This document shows, one piece after another, positions 54,253 through 62,576 of a stretch of 64,000 nucleotides of DNA. The position numbers and the translations under genes were made by a program. The stretch is from contig CAWHCD010000006.1 in the NCBI GenBank assembly GCA_963828015.1, positions 1,233,901-1,297,900 on the forward strand, in the 5' to 3' direction. The stretch comes from CAVPUA01 sp963828015. Its GTDB lineage: Bacteria; Actinomycetota; Actinomycetes; Mycobacteriales; Jatrophihabitantaceae. Position 1 is the first letter of the stretch, and each line of letters opens with the position of its first letter. Below the pieces are notes generated by a model. The model saw only the letters and a list, made by a program, of their open reading frames with translations, was not told where the DNA came from and made no database searches.

Positions 54253-55338
54253 TTAAGAGATCCATTCCTCGGGTGCGTCGAAGCCGTTCCCGTTGGAGAG
54301 CATCACCCAAACGCTGTCTCCGTTGACGGCGATCAGGTCGTCTAGGCCGTCGCCGTCGACATCGCCGACCAGGTTGGCGACCGTGCCGTAGAACGGGACC
54401 GCGGACCAGGGGGCAGGGGCGCTGAAGCCGGTTCCGGTGCCGTTCGGGCTCATGGTCCAGGTGGATGAGTCGTTCACTGCGACTAGCTCATCGCCGGCTG
54501 CATTGGTGAAGTGACCGCTGAGCGTGACCCGCGTGCCGTAAAACGGCGTGGCGGACCACTGCGCGGGCGCCTCGCCTAAGAATGGCGCCGACAGGCTGTC
54601 GTGTCGGTTGTTTCTAAGTAACCAGGTCGATGTGTCGTTCACTGCCACAAGATCGTCATAACCGGGAGTAACGGCGCCGTCAGAGATCTCGGCGAGCATT
54701 GTCGCTTTGGTTCCGTAGAACGGGACCGAGGCCACCGACCAGTACGGAACCCTTCCAGCAACAAAAGTTGCGCCGTCGTCATTGACCGCGACGACTTGGG
54801 AGCTTGCGACACTGACCTGGACCTTGCCCACCAGCGTTGCGCGAGTTCCAAGAAGGTCGGATGCCTCCCGGACCGAAGTAGGGTCCGACAACGCCGAGCC
54901 GGTCGAGTACTCGACCCAGATGCTGTCCGGGTTGATTGCGATCAGGTCCACGAGGCCGTCGCCGTTGAAGTCTTCGGCGACGGTGTCCACCGAGCCGTAG
55001 AACGGTGCGTCGGGCGTGGTGAAGTCCTGGCCATTGGAGTTAAGAACCTCAACGCCCTGCGTCGTGACGACTGCGAAGTCCGCCTTGCCGTCACCGTCGA
55101 AGTCGCCGACCAAGGGCACGCCGGCATTGGCGGTCGGCACGGTGACCGAGGTGGGGATCGCTTTGCCCTGCGGGAAAACGAGCGGATGCGTCGGCTGCTT
55201 CGGCGAGACGGCACTCGCAGGCGCTGCCCCGAGGACCATCGCGTAGGCGAATCCAACCGCGCTGAGGGTGAGCACCGACGTGGCGACGCGCCTGGAGCGT
55301 GCGCGGGCGAGCTGTGCCGTCATCGAGATTCCGTTCAT
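54253..55338 (-). CDS. Secreted FG-GAP/VCBS-repeat protein
   Basis: A 361-residue exported protein. Arg-rich n-region and hydrophobic stretch (VLTLSAVGFAYAMVLGAA) with Ala-x-Ala-type cleavage at PASAVS. The mature part is a run of about seven repeats, each with PFYGT and DLVAVND or DFDGDGKADFAVV, i.e. calcium-binding D-x-D-x-D-G loops of an integrin-like beta-propeller. It could bind other proteins or glycans at the surface. Start ATG 55338 or 55323. As cargo in an island without evident partner it may be an adhesin-like or exported binding factor. Confidence 0.75.
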   Translation of the reverse strand: MNGISMTAQLARARSRRVATSVLTLSAVGFAYAMVLGAAPASAVSPKQPTHPLVFPQGKAIPTSVTVPTANAGVPLVGDFDGDGKADFAVVTTQGVEVLNSNGQDFTTPDAPFYGSVDTVAEDFNGDGLVDLIAINPDSIWVEYSTGSALSDPTSVREASDLLGTRATLVGKVQVSVASSQVVAVNDDGATFVAGRVPYWSVASVPFYGTKATMLAEISDGAVTPGYDDLVAVNDTSTWLLRNNRHDSLSAPFLGEAPAQWSATPFYGTRVTLSGHFTNAAGDELVAVNDSSTWTMSPNGTGTGFSAPAPWSAVPFYGTVANLVGDVDGDGLDDLIAVNGDSVWVMLSNGNGFDAPEEWIS

Positions 55339-55450
55339 CTGGGCAACTGAACGCCCGCAGCTTAGCGCAGCTTTAACATCGGTATCGTCGATTCAAATAC
55401 CACTCGGTAACGCCCGCGCACGCGGCCTTCGGCTGACCAGAGACAGCACG

Positions 55451-55482
55451 AGGCCCCCCTGAGCGACGGCTCAGGGGGGCCT
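55451..55482. terminator. Strong terminator hairpin
   Basis: Perfect 14-bp arms AGGCCCCCCTGAGC (55451-55464) and complement (55469-55482) with a GACG loop, then TTTCC. The surrounding spacer 55339-55621 holds no gene. Read on the minus strand it would end the toxin-antitoxin transcript. Confidence 0.75.
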
Positions 55483-55621
55483 TTCCGTTACCCCCCCGGA
55501 AAGTAACGGCCGCCCTTGCCGCGCAAGTTTCGATCGGAACTTGAACCACGCCGATCACCGCCGTGCCCTACGTTTGCCACCGTGCAGGCGACTAGGACCG
55601 CGAACGCCCAGCCCTCACCCT

Positions 55622-55834
55622 TCAGCCACCGCGTTTGGCTGCCTCGATGTGACCGGTGATGACCGCCCATAGGGCGCACTGCTCTGGGCTAGCAATCTCA
55701 GTCGAGATCCCCTCGCCACCTGAAACATCGGCTAGCAGGAGAACGCCGTTGAGCTGGTCGATCATGTCCGGCGACATTCCGATCTCGCGGCATAGTTCCT
55801 CGTACGGGAGCCACTCGTCCGGGTACGTCGCCAT
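55622..55834 (-). CDS. 70-residue hypothetical protein after toxin gene
   Basis: Small acidic protein MATYPDEWLPYEELCREIGM, SPDMIDQLNGVLLLADVSGG and an end rich in Ala and Glu. No family recognised. It starts three bases after the GNAT stop, so it is the third gene of the toxin-antitoxin transcript. It could be an accessory factor of that system or simply co-transcribed. Confidence 0.5.
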   Translation of the reverse strand: MATYPDEWLPYEELCREIGMSPDMIDQLNGVLLLADVSGGEGISTEIASPEQCALWAVITGHIEAAKRGG

Positions 55835-55837
55835 GAA

Positions 55838-56356
55838 TCACATGAGCCGGGTAAGCGTGACCGTGATGTCCTTGGTTAGCAGGTACAGGTCGAGGTTGGT
55901 CGTGTCGTCAGGGTCGAATGGCGCGAATCCAACACGCTGCCACCAGCTGAAGGCAGACGGCGTTAGTGCGGTAACGACGACCGCTCGGCATGCGGCCTTC
56001 ACGTTGAGTTCGGCGGCCGTAGCCAGAAGGTGGGCGACCATTTGGGTGGCCAGCCCTAGGCCTGTGGCGACCTGGGACGTCGCGAGCCTGCCCACTAGCA
56101 GCGCCGGCACGTCCGCCGGTGCTCCCTTCGCCAATGCAGGTGGGCATTCGGAGAGGTCCACCGAGGTCATCGACAAGGTCGCGTAGCAGGCGACTCGATA
56201 CTCACGATCAGCGATTACCCACACCGCGGCCGTGTCGGCCCGTCTGCTCTGCCCCGCATATTGGCGCAGCCATTCGTCCAGAGAGGGTTCTCCCGAGTCG
56301 AACTCGTCGCGGCGATGCTTGTCACGGTCGAGCAACGCCGGTCGGTAGAACTCCAC
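55838..56356 (-). CDS. GNAT-family toxin (TacT-like)
   Basis: A 172-residue acetyltransferase of the type that acetylates the amino group of charged tRNAs and stops translation. Typical features: HRRDEFDSGEPSLDEWLRQY (F-x-C/S-G-x3-L-D-x-W-L), VWVIADREYRVACYATL, motif A LLVGRLATSQVATGLGLATQ (consensus Q/R-x2-G-x-G altered) and AFSWWQRVGFAPF with the catalytic Tyr replaced. It begins with GTG one base after the antitoxin stop. Together they form a class II toxin-antitoxin pair. Confidence 0.82.
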   Translation of the reverse strand: MEFYRPALLDRDKHRRDEFDSGEPSLDEWLRQYAGQSRRADTAAVWVIADREYRVACYATLSMTSVDLSECPPALAKGAPADVPALLVGRLATSQVATGLGLATQMVAHLLATAAELNVKAACRAVVVTALTPSAFSWWQRVGFAPFDPDDTTNLDLYLLTKDITVTLTRLM

Positions 56357-56357
56357 C

Positions 56358-56636
56358 TCAGTCGAGCCAAGTGAACTTCGTCGGGCGCTGCAGCGCGGAG
56401 GTCAGCCGCTCATTCACCTGAGCAGGGCTGGTGAGAGCTTCTGAGAACGCTGCCGCAGCAGCCGGAGACAGGCGGATTGACTGACGCTCGGCTAGGACCT
56501 GCTCGGCTGCCTGCAGGGCGTGACGCAGCACGAACGCAGATACGGTCAGATGTTCCTCTTCGGCCGCCTCGGCGAGTCGACGCTTGGAGGCGTCATCCAC
56601 GCGCAGCTGCAGCCGCTCGTCCTTCATTACAGTCAT
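56358..56636 (-). CDS. DUF1778 ribbon-helix-helix antitoxin (TacA-like)
   Basis: Antitoxin of about 92 residues. The N-terminal ribbon-helix-helix DERLQLRVDDASKRRLAEAA, then SAFVLRHALQAAEQVLAERQ, binds DNA as a dimer. The C-terminal segment SIRLSPAAAAAFSEALTSPA and the end PTKFTWLD wrap the toxin. Start ATG 56636 or 56627; a longer frame to 56663 exists but lacks family support. The toxin starts one base after its stop. Conditional cooperativity at the operon promoter is usual in the family. Confidence 0.82.
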   Translation of the reverse strand: MTVMKDERLQLRVDDASKRRLAEAAEEEHLTVSAFVLRHALQAAEQVLAERQSIRLSPAAAAAFSEALTSPAQVNERLTSALQRPTKFTWLD

Positions 56637-56683
56637 GTACTCACAATGGCAGTACATGCCCAATAAGTCAACAGGTCATCGGT

Positions 56684-56875
56684 CTACGCGCCCAGCATCT
56701 CTCTCGTACATCGGCGGTCCGCCAGCCCAGCGTCGCGGTCCGCGTGAATCTCATTGACCGTCGGAGGGAGCCTCTCGATGCCTCCGCCGATGCTGTCGTT
56801 CTGAATCGTCAGAGTGACGACCAAGCGACCACACCTGCTGCACGGTTCACGGCGGGCTTGTCGGCGACTGGTCAC
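56684..56875 (-). CDS. Small PCSRCG zinc-finger-like protein
   Basis: A 63-residue protein with one CxxC near the N-terminus (REPCSRCGRLVVTLTIQNDS) and a late Cys in DRRCTREMLGA. GTG 56875 overlaps the stop of the preceding small gene by four bases. The PCSxCG start is shared with that gene, so they look like tandem paralogues. Function unknown. Confidence 0.5.
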   Translation of the reverse strand: MTSRRQARREPCSRCGRLVVTLTIQNDSIGGGIERLPPTVNEIHADRDAGLADRRCTREMLGA

Positions 56876-57048
56876 TGCGCCGGCCGATTACATGCATCGT
56901 CGACCTGGCTGTCGCCCATAGTGCCCCTCGCGTCCTCGTGAGCGATAACACGAGTCCTACGACCACGGCCGCGATTCGTCACGCTGCCCTCCACGTAGGT
57001 CACAGCCACGGGACTCCCGCAGTTGCTGCATGGTTCGTCTCGAATCAT
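56872..57048 (-). CDS. Small PCSNCG zinc-finger-like protein
   Basis: A 58-residue protein from ATG 57048: MIRDEPCSNCGSPVAVTYVE followed by a basic stretch GSVTNRGRGRRTRVIAHEDA. It has one CxxC motif and is followed without gap by another PCSxCG protein. The zinc-finger-like gene upstream ends at 57080, 31 bases before it. All three are short, Cys-containing and in one direction. Confidence 0.5.
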   Translation of the reverse strand: MIRDEPCSNCGSPVAVTYVEGSVTNRGRGRRTRVIAHEDARGTMGDSQVDDACNRPAQ

Positions 57049-57079
57049 CACGCCTTGGAGCCTACGACCGAGCGCGCCA

Positions 57080-57408
57080 TCATGCGTGCGGCCCTTCGGT
57101 CGTTTTTTCGAAGTCGGCGGAGAAACGCAGCTTCTCCAGAATCTCGACGCGTAGGCGTTCGATCTCCGCGGTCCAGAACTCGACCGCCCGCTTAGCTGGC
57201 TTCGCCTCCCACAGCCCTCCGCCAGGGCGTACTTGAGCGCCACGTCCTGCTGCTTGCGTTCAGCCCGAATGATCAGCGACTGATCACGGCGCAACGCATA
57301 CTCCGCAGCACGCCGGCACTCGAGCGAACAGTAAGACCGCGGCCGTCCAGTTCCCCGTGTCGGCAACGATGCAGCGCACTCAGCGCACGTCGTACGAGGT
57401 TTCTCCAC
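57080..57408 (-). pseudogene. Zinc-finger protein with coiled C-terminus, one frameshift
   Basis: Starts at GTG 57408 with TTCAECAASLPTRGTGRPRS-like two Cys pairs (CAEC and CSLEC), a treble-clef pattern seen in small actinobacterial element proteins, followed by RRAAEYALRRDQSLIIRAER. Near 57212 the frame is lost, but the next frame continues with KPAKRAVEFWTAEIERLRVE and LEKLRFSADFEKTTEGP, a coiled coil ending at 57080. One missing base explains it. Joined length is about 109 residues. Confidence 0.6.
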
Positions 57409-57489
57409 TGAAACCCTCCCGAACCTTCAAACCCGTACAGACAGCGAGGGGAGCCTGACCCGGTTTTCCGGACACGTTTGGTGTGGTGA

Positions 57490-58372
57490 TCATGCCGCCT
57501 GGCTGGCGGCGGTGTGAAGCGCCTCGAACTCGATCGGGCTGAGGTCACCGAGGCTGGTGTGTCGGCGGCGGGGGTTGTACCAAGCCTCGATCCACTCGAA
57601 GATCGCTGAGGCGAGTTGCTCCTGACTGTCCCAGCGGCGGGTGTCGAGTAGTTCACGCTGCATGGTCGACCAGAACGATTCGATCATCGTGTCGTCGACC
57701 GACGAGGCGACGCGACCCATTGAGCCGAGCAGGCCGGCGTCGCGCAGGCGGTGCCCGAACACCCAGCTGGTGTAGACGCTGCCGCGGTCGCTGTGGACGA
57801 CTGCTCCGGGTTCGGGTCGGCGACGCCAGGTCGCCATCTGCAGCGCGTCGACGACCAGTTCGGCGCGTATGTGGTCGGCGATCGACCAGCCCACGACTGT
57901 GCGGCTGAACACGTCGAGGACGGCGCAGCAGTAAACCTTCCCGGTGCTCGTGGGGTGTTCGGTCACGTCGGTGCACCAGAGCCGGTTAGGCGCATCGGCG
58001 ACGAAGCGCCGCTGGACCAAGTCCTCGTGCGGCGCCGGTGCCGGTCGCCTGCGTCGTTTGCGGTGGGTGTTGCCGCCGATACCGGCCCGGCCGGTGATCC
58101 GCAACAGCCGCGCGACCCGCTTGCGCCCGAGCCGCATCCCCAAGCCGAGACGCAGTTCGGAGTGCACCCGAGGCGCCCCATACGAACGGCGCGACATCAG
58201 GTGAATGTCCACGACCGTGTTCGCCAGGTAAGCATCCTCCAGATCACGCGTGGACGGTGGCCGGTCCCGCCACTCGTAGTAGCCCGACCGCGACACCTTC
58301 AATACCCGGCAGGCCAGCGCGACGTCGATCCCGTCAGCGGCGAGCTCTCGGACAAGCCGGAACCCTATTTTG
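57490..58372 (-). CDS. IS3-family transposase OrfB (DDE integrase core)
   Basis: Catalytic subunit of the IS3 transposase. The N-terminal part GFRLVRELAADGIDVALACR and VLKVSRSGYYEWRDRP leads to the HTH_21 segment YGAPRVHSELRL, and the rve core shows LWCTDVTEHPTSTGKVYCCA (first Asp), VVHSDRGSVYTSW (second Asp) and DDTMIESFWSTMQREL (Glu). The start is not an ATG: orfA ends FFARENVLPK and orfB overlaps it in the -1 frame, the programmed shift region of IS3 elements. Confidence 0.88.
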
Positions 58373-58440
58373 GGAGCACGTTCTCCCGCGCGAAGAAAGC
58401 CGAGGTGAACTCAACCGGTCAGCGCAACACTGTCGTGAGC

Positions 58441-59112
58441 TTAGGTCAGCGGATGATCGTTCGGATCAGTTCGGCTCGTGGTGTCTGGTCGGTGCAGGCC
58501 CAGGCGTCGGCAGTGGCGGCGAGTGCGAGGGCTGAGCCGGCGAGTAGTTGTGGGCTGCCTTGGCCGACGATCAGGGTGTGCAGCGAGCGGAACGCGCGGC
58601 CTTTGGCGGCGAGAACGAGGACGTGGGTCGCGGCCCGTTCGCCGGTCCAGTGGCCTTTGGGTAGCGCGGTGTGGTCGGCGAGATTCTTCGGGACAGCCGG
58701 GGTTCTGACCGGTGAGCCACTCATCGAGCAGGCCGAGGCAGATGCCGATGCAGCTGGCAACGGTCGCGACCGCGTTGTCCGGTGATTCGGGCTGGATCTG
58801 ATCGATGATGGCGCCGGCCAGTTGGCTGTCGCCGTCGAGGATCGCTTCCACGATCAGCCAGAGCGTGACCACGGCGATCTGACGGACCTCCCCGACCGGG
58901 GTGAACAGTTCCATGTTGCGGCGCTCGATAGCCCGGTTCATCGCTTGCTGCAGGGTGTCGATGTCGTCGACATCGAGGTTGTTGACGTCGATGCCTTCCT
59001 CGGCCAGCAGCGGCGCGAGTTCGGCCATCAGCTCGTTGGCCATGCCGGGCTTGAACTGGATCTCGGGCATGCCCGGTGGCGGTTCCGGGTTTCGCCGGCG
59101 CATATCGGCCAT
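58441..59112 (-). pseudogene. Passenger gene in IS30-type element, one frameshift
   Basis: From ATG 59112 the product begins with MPEIQFKPGMANELMAELAP and LAEEGIDVNNLDVDDIDTLQ, then a helical ELFTPVGEVRQIAVVTLWLI segment and DEWLTGQNP. There (near 58700) the frame shifts; the next frame continues PAVPKNLADHTALPKGHW, AATHVLVLAAKGRAFRSLHT and ends at 58446. Joined it is about 222 residues, acidic and helical at the N-terminus. I do not recognise the family. It is within the terminal repeats, after the transposase and on the same strand. Confidence 0.55.
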
Positions 59113-59147
59113 GCGGCCATCCTCGCAGCTGGCCCATGCGGCCGGGA

Positions 59148-60319
59148 GTCAGCTCCGTGCCCGACCACCTGCAAGATGATGGTCAGCCGTTCGGCGGGGT
59201 GTCGTAGTCAAGGGTCTTGCGTGGGCGGTTGTTCAGTCCGCGCGGCGATCACGTCGAGGTCGGGCTGGGTCAGCCCGCCCATGCTGACTCCCTTGGGCAG
59301 AGTACTGGCGCAGCAGGCGATTGGTGTTCTCGTTCGTGCCCCGCTGCCAGGGGCTTCGCGGGATCGGCGAAGTAGACGTCCATCCCGGTCTGAGCGGTGA
59401 CGTTCTTGTGATCGGCCAACTCCATGCCGCGGTCCCAGGTCAGCGACTTGCGGATCTGCTCGGGCATCGGTGCCATGACCCGGCGCAGCCCTTCAGTGAG
59501 GGTGCCCATTTCGCGGTTGTCCAGCTGGACCAGCACAGTGAAACGGGTCGTGCGCTCGACCAGAGTCGCTACTTGGGTCCAATGGCGACCACAGAGAAGA
59601 TCGCCCTCCCAGTGGCCGGCGACGATCCGGTCGGCGACCTCAGCTGGTCGCTGATGAATCGACACCGCGTCAGCGATCTGGGATCGCCACTGGCCGGTCA
59701 CCGTGTTGTGAACGCTGCGCCGGATCGGCCGCTGCGACCGCAGATGCTTCTGCAGCTCTTTGGCTAGGACACCGCGAGACTGGATGAACAGCGACTTGTA
59801 GATCGTCTCGTGGCTGACCCGCATCACCGAGTCTGGCTGGTGACGCTTAGCCAGCCACCGCGCGATCTGCTCCGGAGACCAGTCCTCGGCCAACTTGGCC
59901 GCCACGACCTCGCGCAGTTCGGGTCGCTGCGCGAGCAGACACGTCTTCGGGCGACGGGCCCGACGCCACGCCCGGTCATCGGCATCAACAGCACGATAGC
60001 GACGAGCACCCTTGTTCTTGGCGACCTCGCGGGTGATCGTCGAAGCCGACCGACCCAGCCCACGCGCTATCGACCGATAGGACTCACCCGCAGCCAGACC
60101 GCGGGAGATCTCCTCCCGCTCGACAATCGTCAACGCGCCAGGACGCCGCCGCTGCGGCGGCTGATAGATCCCACCGAACGGCAGCAGGATCGAGAAGATC
60201 GACCCCGGCGGCGACCCAACCGCGCGTGAGATCTCACTGATCGAGTCGCCCGCCTTCCACCGCTCCCACACCTCCTGCCGCCGATCCGACGGCAACCCCG
60301 GACGACCAATCTTGACCAC
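59148..60319 (-). pseudogene. IS30-family transposase, C-terminus frameshifted
   Basis: Transposase starting MVKIGRPGLPSDRRQEVWER with an N-terminal helix-turn-helix (ISRAVGSPPGSIFSI), the second HTH_38-type SYRSIARGLGRSASTITREV, and the DDE core GHWEGDLLCGRH (Asp), SLTWDRGMELADH (Asp) and MDVYFADP. At 59361 an extra C shifts the frame; the family end SPWQRGTNENTNRLLRQY, LNNRPRKTLDYDTPAERL is spread over other frames with about four indels to near 59148. The catalytic Glu is in the shifted part (GTNENTN). Confidence 0.8.
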
Positions 60320-60376
60320 ACAACACCTCCGCCGAAATCATCGATGGTGTTGCGCTGACCGGTTGAGTTCACCGAG

Positions 60377-60632
60377 GCCCGCTTCAGGATCTCGATCTCC
60401 ATCTCCTTGACCCGCAGATCCCGGCGTAGTCGAACTAACTCGGCCCGCTCGTCGGTGGACAGCCCCTCCTTGCGGCCCTCGTCGATATCGGCCCGGCTAA
60501 CCCAGCCCCGAAGACACGACTCACTGATCCCAAGATCGTTCGCGATCTTGGGATCAGCTTCAGTGGCTTCTCCCGAAGCCGAGCCAACTCGACCGCTCGC
60601 CGACGAAACTCCGGCGGATGTGCTGCAGGCAT
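60377..60632 (-). pseudogene. IS3 orfA, 5' part, interrupted
   Basis: IS3-family HTH protein from ATG 60632: MPAAHPPEFRRRAVELARLR, then a one-base shift near 60540 and the continuation DLGISESCLRGWVSRADIDE, LSTDERAELVRLRRDLRVKE and MEIEILKRAS, where the IS30-type element is inserted. The last codons (AFFARENVLPK) lie on the other side at about 58358-58404. The shift falls exactly in a perfect hairpin. Confidence 0.75.
60524..60557. repeat. Perfect 15-bp hairpin with TTCG loop inside IS3 orfA
   Basis: CTGATCCCAAGATCG (60524-60538), loop TTCG, and exact complement (60543-60557). It covers the position where the orfA frame is shifted by one base, so it may have caused a polymerase or sequencing slip. 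Confidence 0.65.
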
Positions 60633-60705
60633 CCAGAACTCCTCTCCCAAGACGATCATCGCCTCAGGTCAGGTGTCCGGGCTAGCGGGTCAGGCTCCAA
60701 TTGAT

Positions 60706-60751
60706 TCCGGGGCCTGTACATGGTGGGCGATACTGGGATCGAACCAGTAAC
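60706..60751. repeat. att-like direct repeat, copy 2 (tRNA-Val 3' end)
   Basis: Matches 53227-53272 at 44 of 46 positions. It holds only the acceptor 3' strand, CCA and T-arm of tRNA-Val on the minus strand; beyond CCAGTAAC the similarity ends. It separates the 7.5-kb island from the integrase-bearing element. Confidence 0.75.
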
Positions 60752-60923
60752 GCCACCTGTTTAGCGTCACTGGATACAGCGTTGACGACCATTGCGAATC
60801 CGTTGCTATAACAGCGGATTCTGGTCGACACGCGAAACAGTACCGCCTGACAGGGGTGGACACAAGACGCCATGCGCTAACATCCGGATAGCCCATGGAT
60901 AGCCCAAACTCATCGAGGTTCAG

Positions 60924-62048
60924 ATGCCCGGGAAGTCGAATCACCGCGGCTTCGGCCACATCCGGCAGCGCGCTTCGAAGCGCTGGCAGGCGAGTTACGT
61001 CGGCCCCGACATGGCCCGCCACACGGCGCCCAAGACGTTCGAGGCGAAGCAGGACGCCGAAGCATGGTGCTCAGACGAATACCGCCTGATCAGCAACGGC
61101 GCATGGACTCCCCCAGCGCTTCGTCTGGCCGCCGCCGCTGAAGCCGACGTCGTCCTGACCTTCGGCATCTTCGCCGAGGAATGGCTGGCCCACCGGACGC
61201 TGAAACCGCGGACCCGCGACCACTACCGCAAGCTGCTCGACGTCCACATCCTGCCCACCCTCGGACCGCTGCCGATCGAGCACATCTCACCCAACGCGAT
61301 CCGGGCCTGGCACGCGACGTGCTCACCGAACGCCCCGACCATGCGGGCCCACGCCTATGCCCTGACCCGAACGATCCTGAACGGGGCCGTCAGCGAGCGA
61401 CTGATCCCCGCCAACCCGTGCACACAACGCGGCGCAGGCAACTCCAAGCGCGCCAGCAGGACCGAGCCGGCCACCCTCGAAGAACTCGTGACGATCGCGA
61501 CCGCAGTCCCCCGCCGCTACGAGCTGATGGTCCTCCTCGCCGCCTGGTGTGCACTCCGGTTCGGTGAACTCACCGAACTCCGCGGCCACGACATCAACAC
61601 CAAGACCGGCGTCATCAAGATCCGCCGAGGTGTCGTCTGGGTCGACGGGCAAGCCATCGTCGGCAAGCCGAAATCCGATGCCGGAGAACGTGACGTCGCG
61701 ATACCGCCGCACCTGCTCCCCATGGTTCGCACCCATCTGCTCGAGTTCGGCGTCGGCCGAGACGGGCTCCTGTTCCCCGCAGCGCAGACCAACACCCACA
61801 TGCGCCCCTCGACGTTGACCAAGGTCTACTACCCGGCCCGAGCCAAAGCCGGCCGCCCAGACCTCCGATTCCACGACCTGCGCCACACCGGAGCAGTCCT
61901 CGCCGCATCCACCGGGGCCACGCTGGCGGAGCTGATGGGCAGGCTCGGACACTCCACACCTGGAGCCGCGATGCGCTACCAGCACGCTGCTCGAGGCCGA
62001 GACGCCGAAATCGCCGCTGCACTCTCGAAGCTCGCAGACCAGGGGTAG
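60924..62048 (+). CDS. Tyrosine-type site-specific integrase
   Basis: A 374-residue phage/ICE integrase that recombines attP with the tRNA-Val attachment site. N-terminal arm-binding part with RQRASKRWQASYVGPDMARH, SAM-like core-binding domain FGIFAEEWLAHRTLKPRTRD, and catalytic domain with Arg in WCALRFGELTELR, His-x2-Arg in FHDLRHTGAVLAA, His in MGRLGHSTPGAA and Tyr in MRYQHAAR. ATG 60924 lies 172 bases after the attachment repeat, the usual closeness. It faces away from the repeat into the second element. Confidence 0.92.
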   Translation: MPGKSNHRGFGHIRQRASKRWQASYVGPDMARHTAPKTFEAKQDAEAWCSDEYRLISNGAWTPPALRLAAAAEADVVLTFGIFAEEWLAHRTLKPRTRDHYRKLLDVHILPTLGPLPIEHISPNAIRAWHATCSPNAPTMRAHAYALTRTILNGAVSERLIPANPCTQRGAGNSKRASRTEPATLEELVTIATAVPRRYELMVLLAAWCALRFGELTELRGHDINTKTGVIKIRRGVVWVDGQAIVGKPKSDAGERDVAIPPHLLPMVRTHLLEFGVGRDGLLFPAAQTNTHMRPSTLTKVYYPARAKAGRPDLRFHDLRHTGAVLAASTGATLAELMGRLGHSTPGAAMRYQHAARGRDAEIAAALSKLADQG

Positions 62049-62053
62049 CTGCA

Positions 62054-62400
62054 CGTAGGAGGAGTTCTTCCACAAGAAGATCACCAACGTCATGCACAAA
62101 TACACCGAGGGCTACACCGTCGATACGAACCTCATCCGCCGACAAGATCCATGTTGAGCAGGTCATGAACAAGGGCAAGAAGCTGTTGCTGCCCTACGGG
62201 GACAAGATCTAGACCGAGAACGGTCGAGACTTCGAGTACATCGACTACAAGGACACCGCCGGGCTGCGTTTCGGCGGAGATTGAACAGGTCTAGCTCCCC
62301 ATCGACTGGGCCAAGGGCCCCATCCACAAGGTGCTCCTGATCAAGAACGGTGAGCTGTTCGGGCCAGATCCTCGACTACCTGCACACCCTGATCACGCCC
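62054..62400 (+). pseudogene. Degraded coding fragment of unknown origin
   Basis: Codon-like sequence without a usable frame. Conceptual pieces are KITNVMHKYTEGYTVDTNLI, KIHVEQVMNKGKKLLLPYGD, DFEYIDYKDTAGLRFGG, WAKGPIHKVLLIKNGELFG and ILDYLHTLITPV, separated by at least three single-base shifts and two in-frame TAG codons. The base composition is lower in GC and richer in Lys and Asn codons than around it. I cannot name the source. The stretch 62049-62576 holds no other gene. Confidence 0.4.
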
Positions 62401-62576
62401 GTGAGGCGCCGTGTATGGCCGAATTCGGGCCTTCGGGGTTGGAGTTCAGCGCTCGACACCCCGGATGGTGTCGTCCCGTGCTCCACAGTGGACATGTCCA
62501 GATAGAACCCGACCCGCGGTCGCTTTTGCCGAGTCAGCCGCGGGCCGGGACCACAACCCCGAAGGGCGTTTTCAGT

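Larger units (their letters stand above)
58405..60372 (-). mobile_element. IS30-type element with passenger gene, 1,968 bp
   Basis: Perfect 26-base terminal inverted repeats: GTGAACTCAACCGGTCAGCG plus CAACAC at 58405-58430 and its complement at 60347-60372. A 4-base target duplication CGAG flanks it (58401-58404 and 60373-60376). It is inserted in orfA of the IS3 element: excision would rejoin EILKRAS with AFFARENVLPK exactly. It carries an IS30-type transposase and a second gene, and is longer than ordinary IS30 elements. Confidence 0.85.
57450..60698 (-). mobile_element. IS3-family element, interrupted by an IS30-type element
   Basis: Terminal inverted repeats lie at 57450-57475 (begins GGAGCCTGACCCG, ends CCGGACAC) and 60673-60698, matching at 22 of 26 positions. 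Inside are orfA (minus, from 60632) and orfB (ending 57490). Removing the inserted IS30-type element and its 4-base duplication leaves 1,277 bases, normal for IS3. No target duplication is visible at the outer ends. The right end lies only eight bases from the attachment repeat at 60706. Confidence 0.8.
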
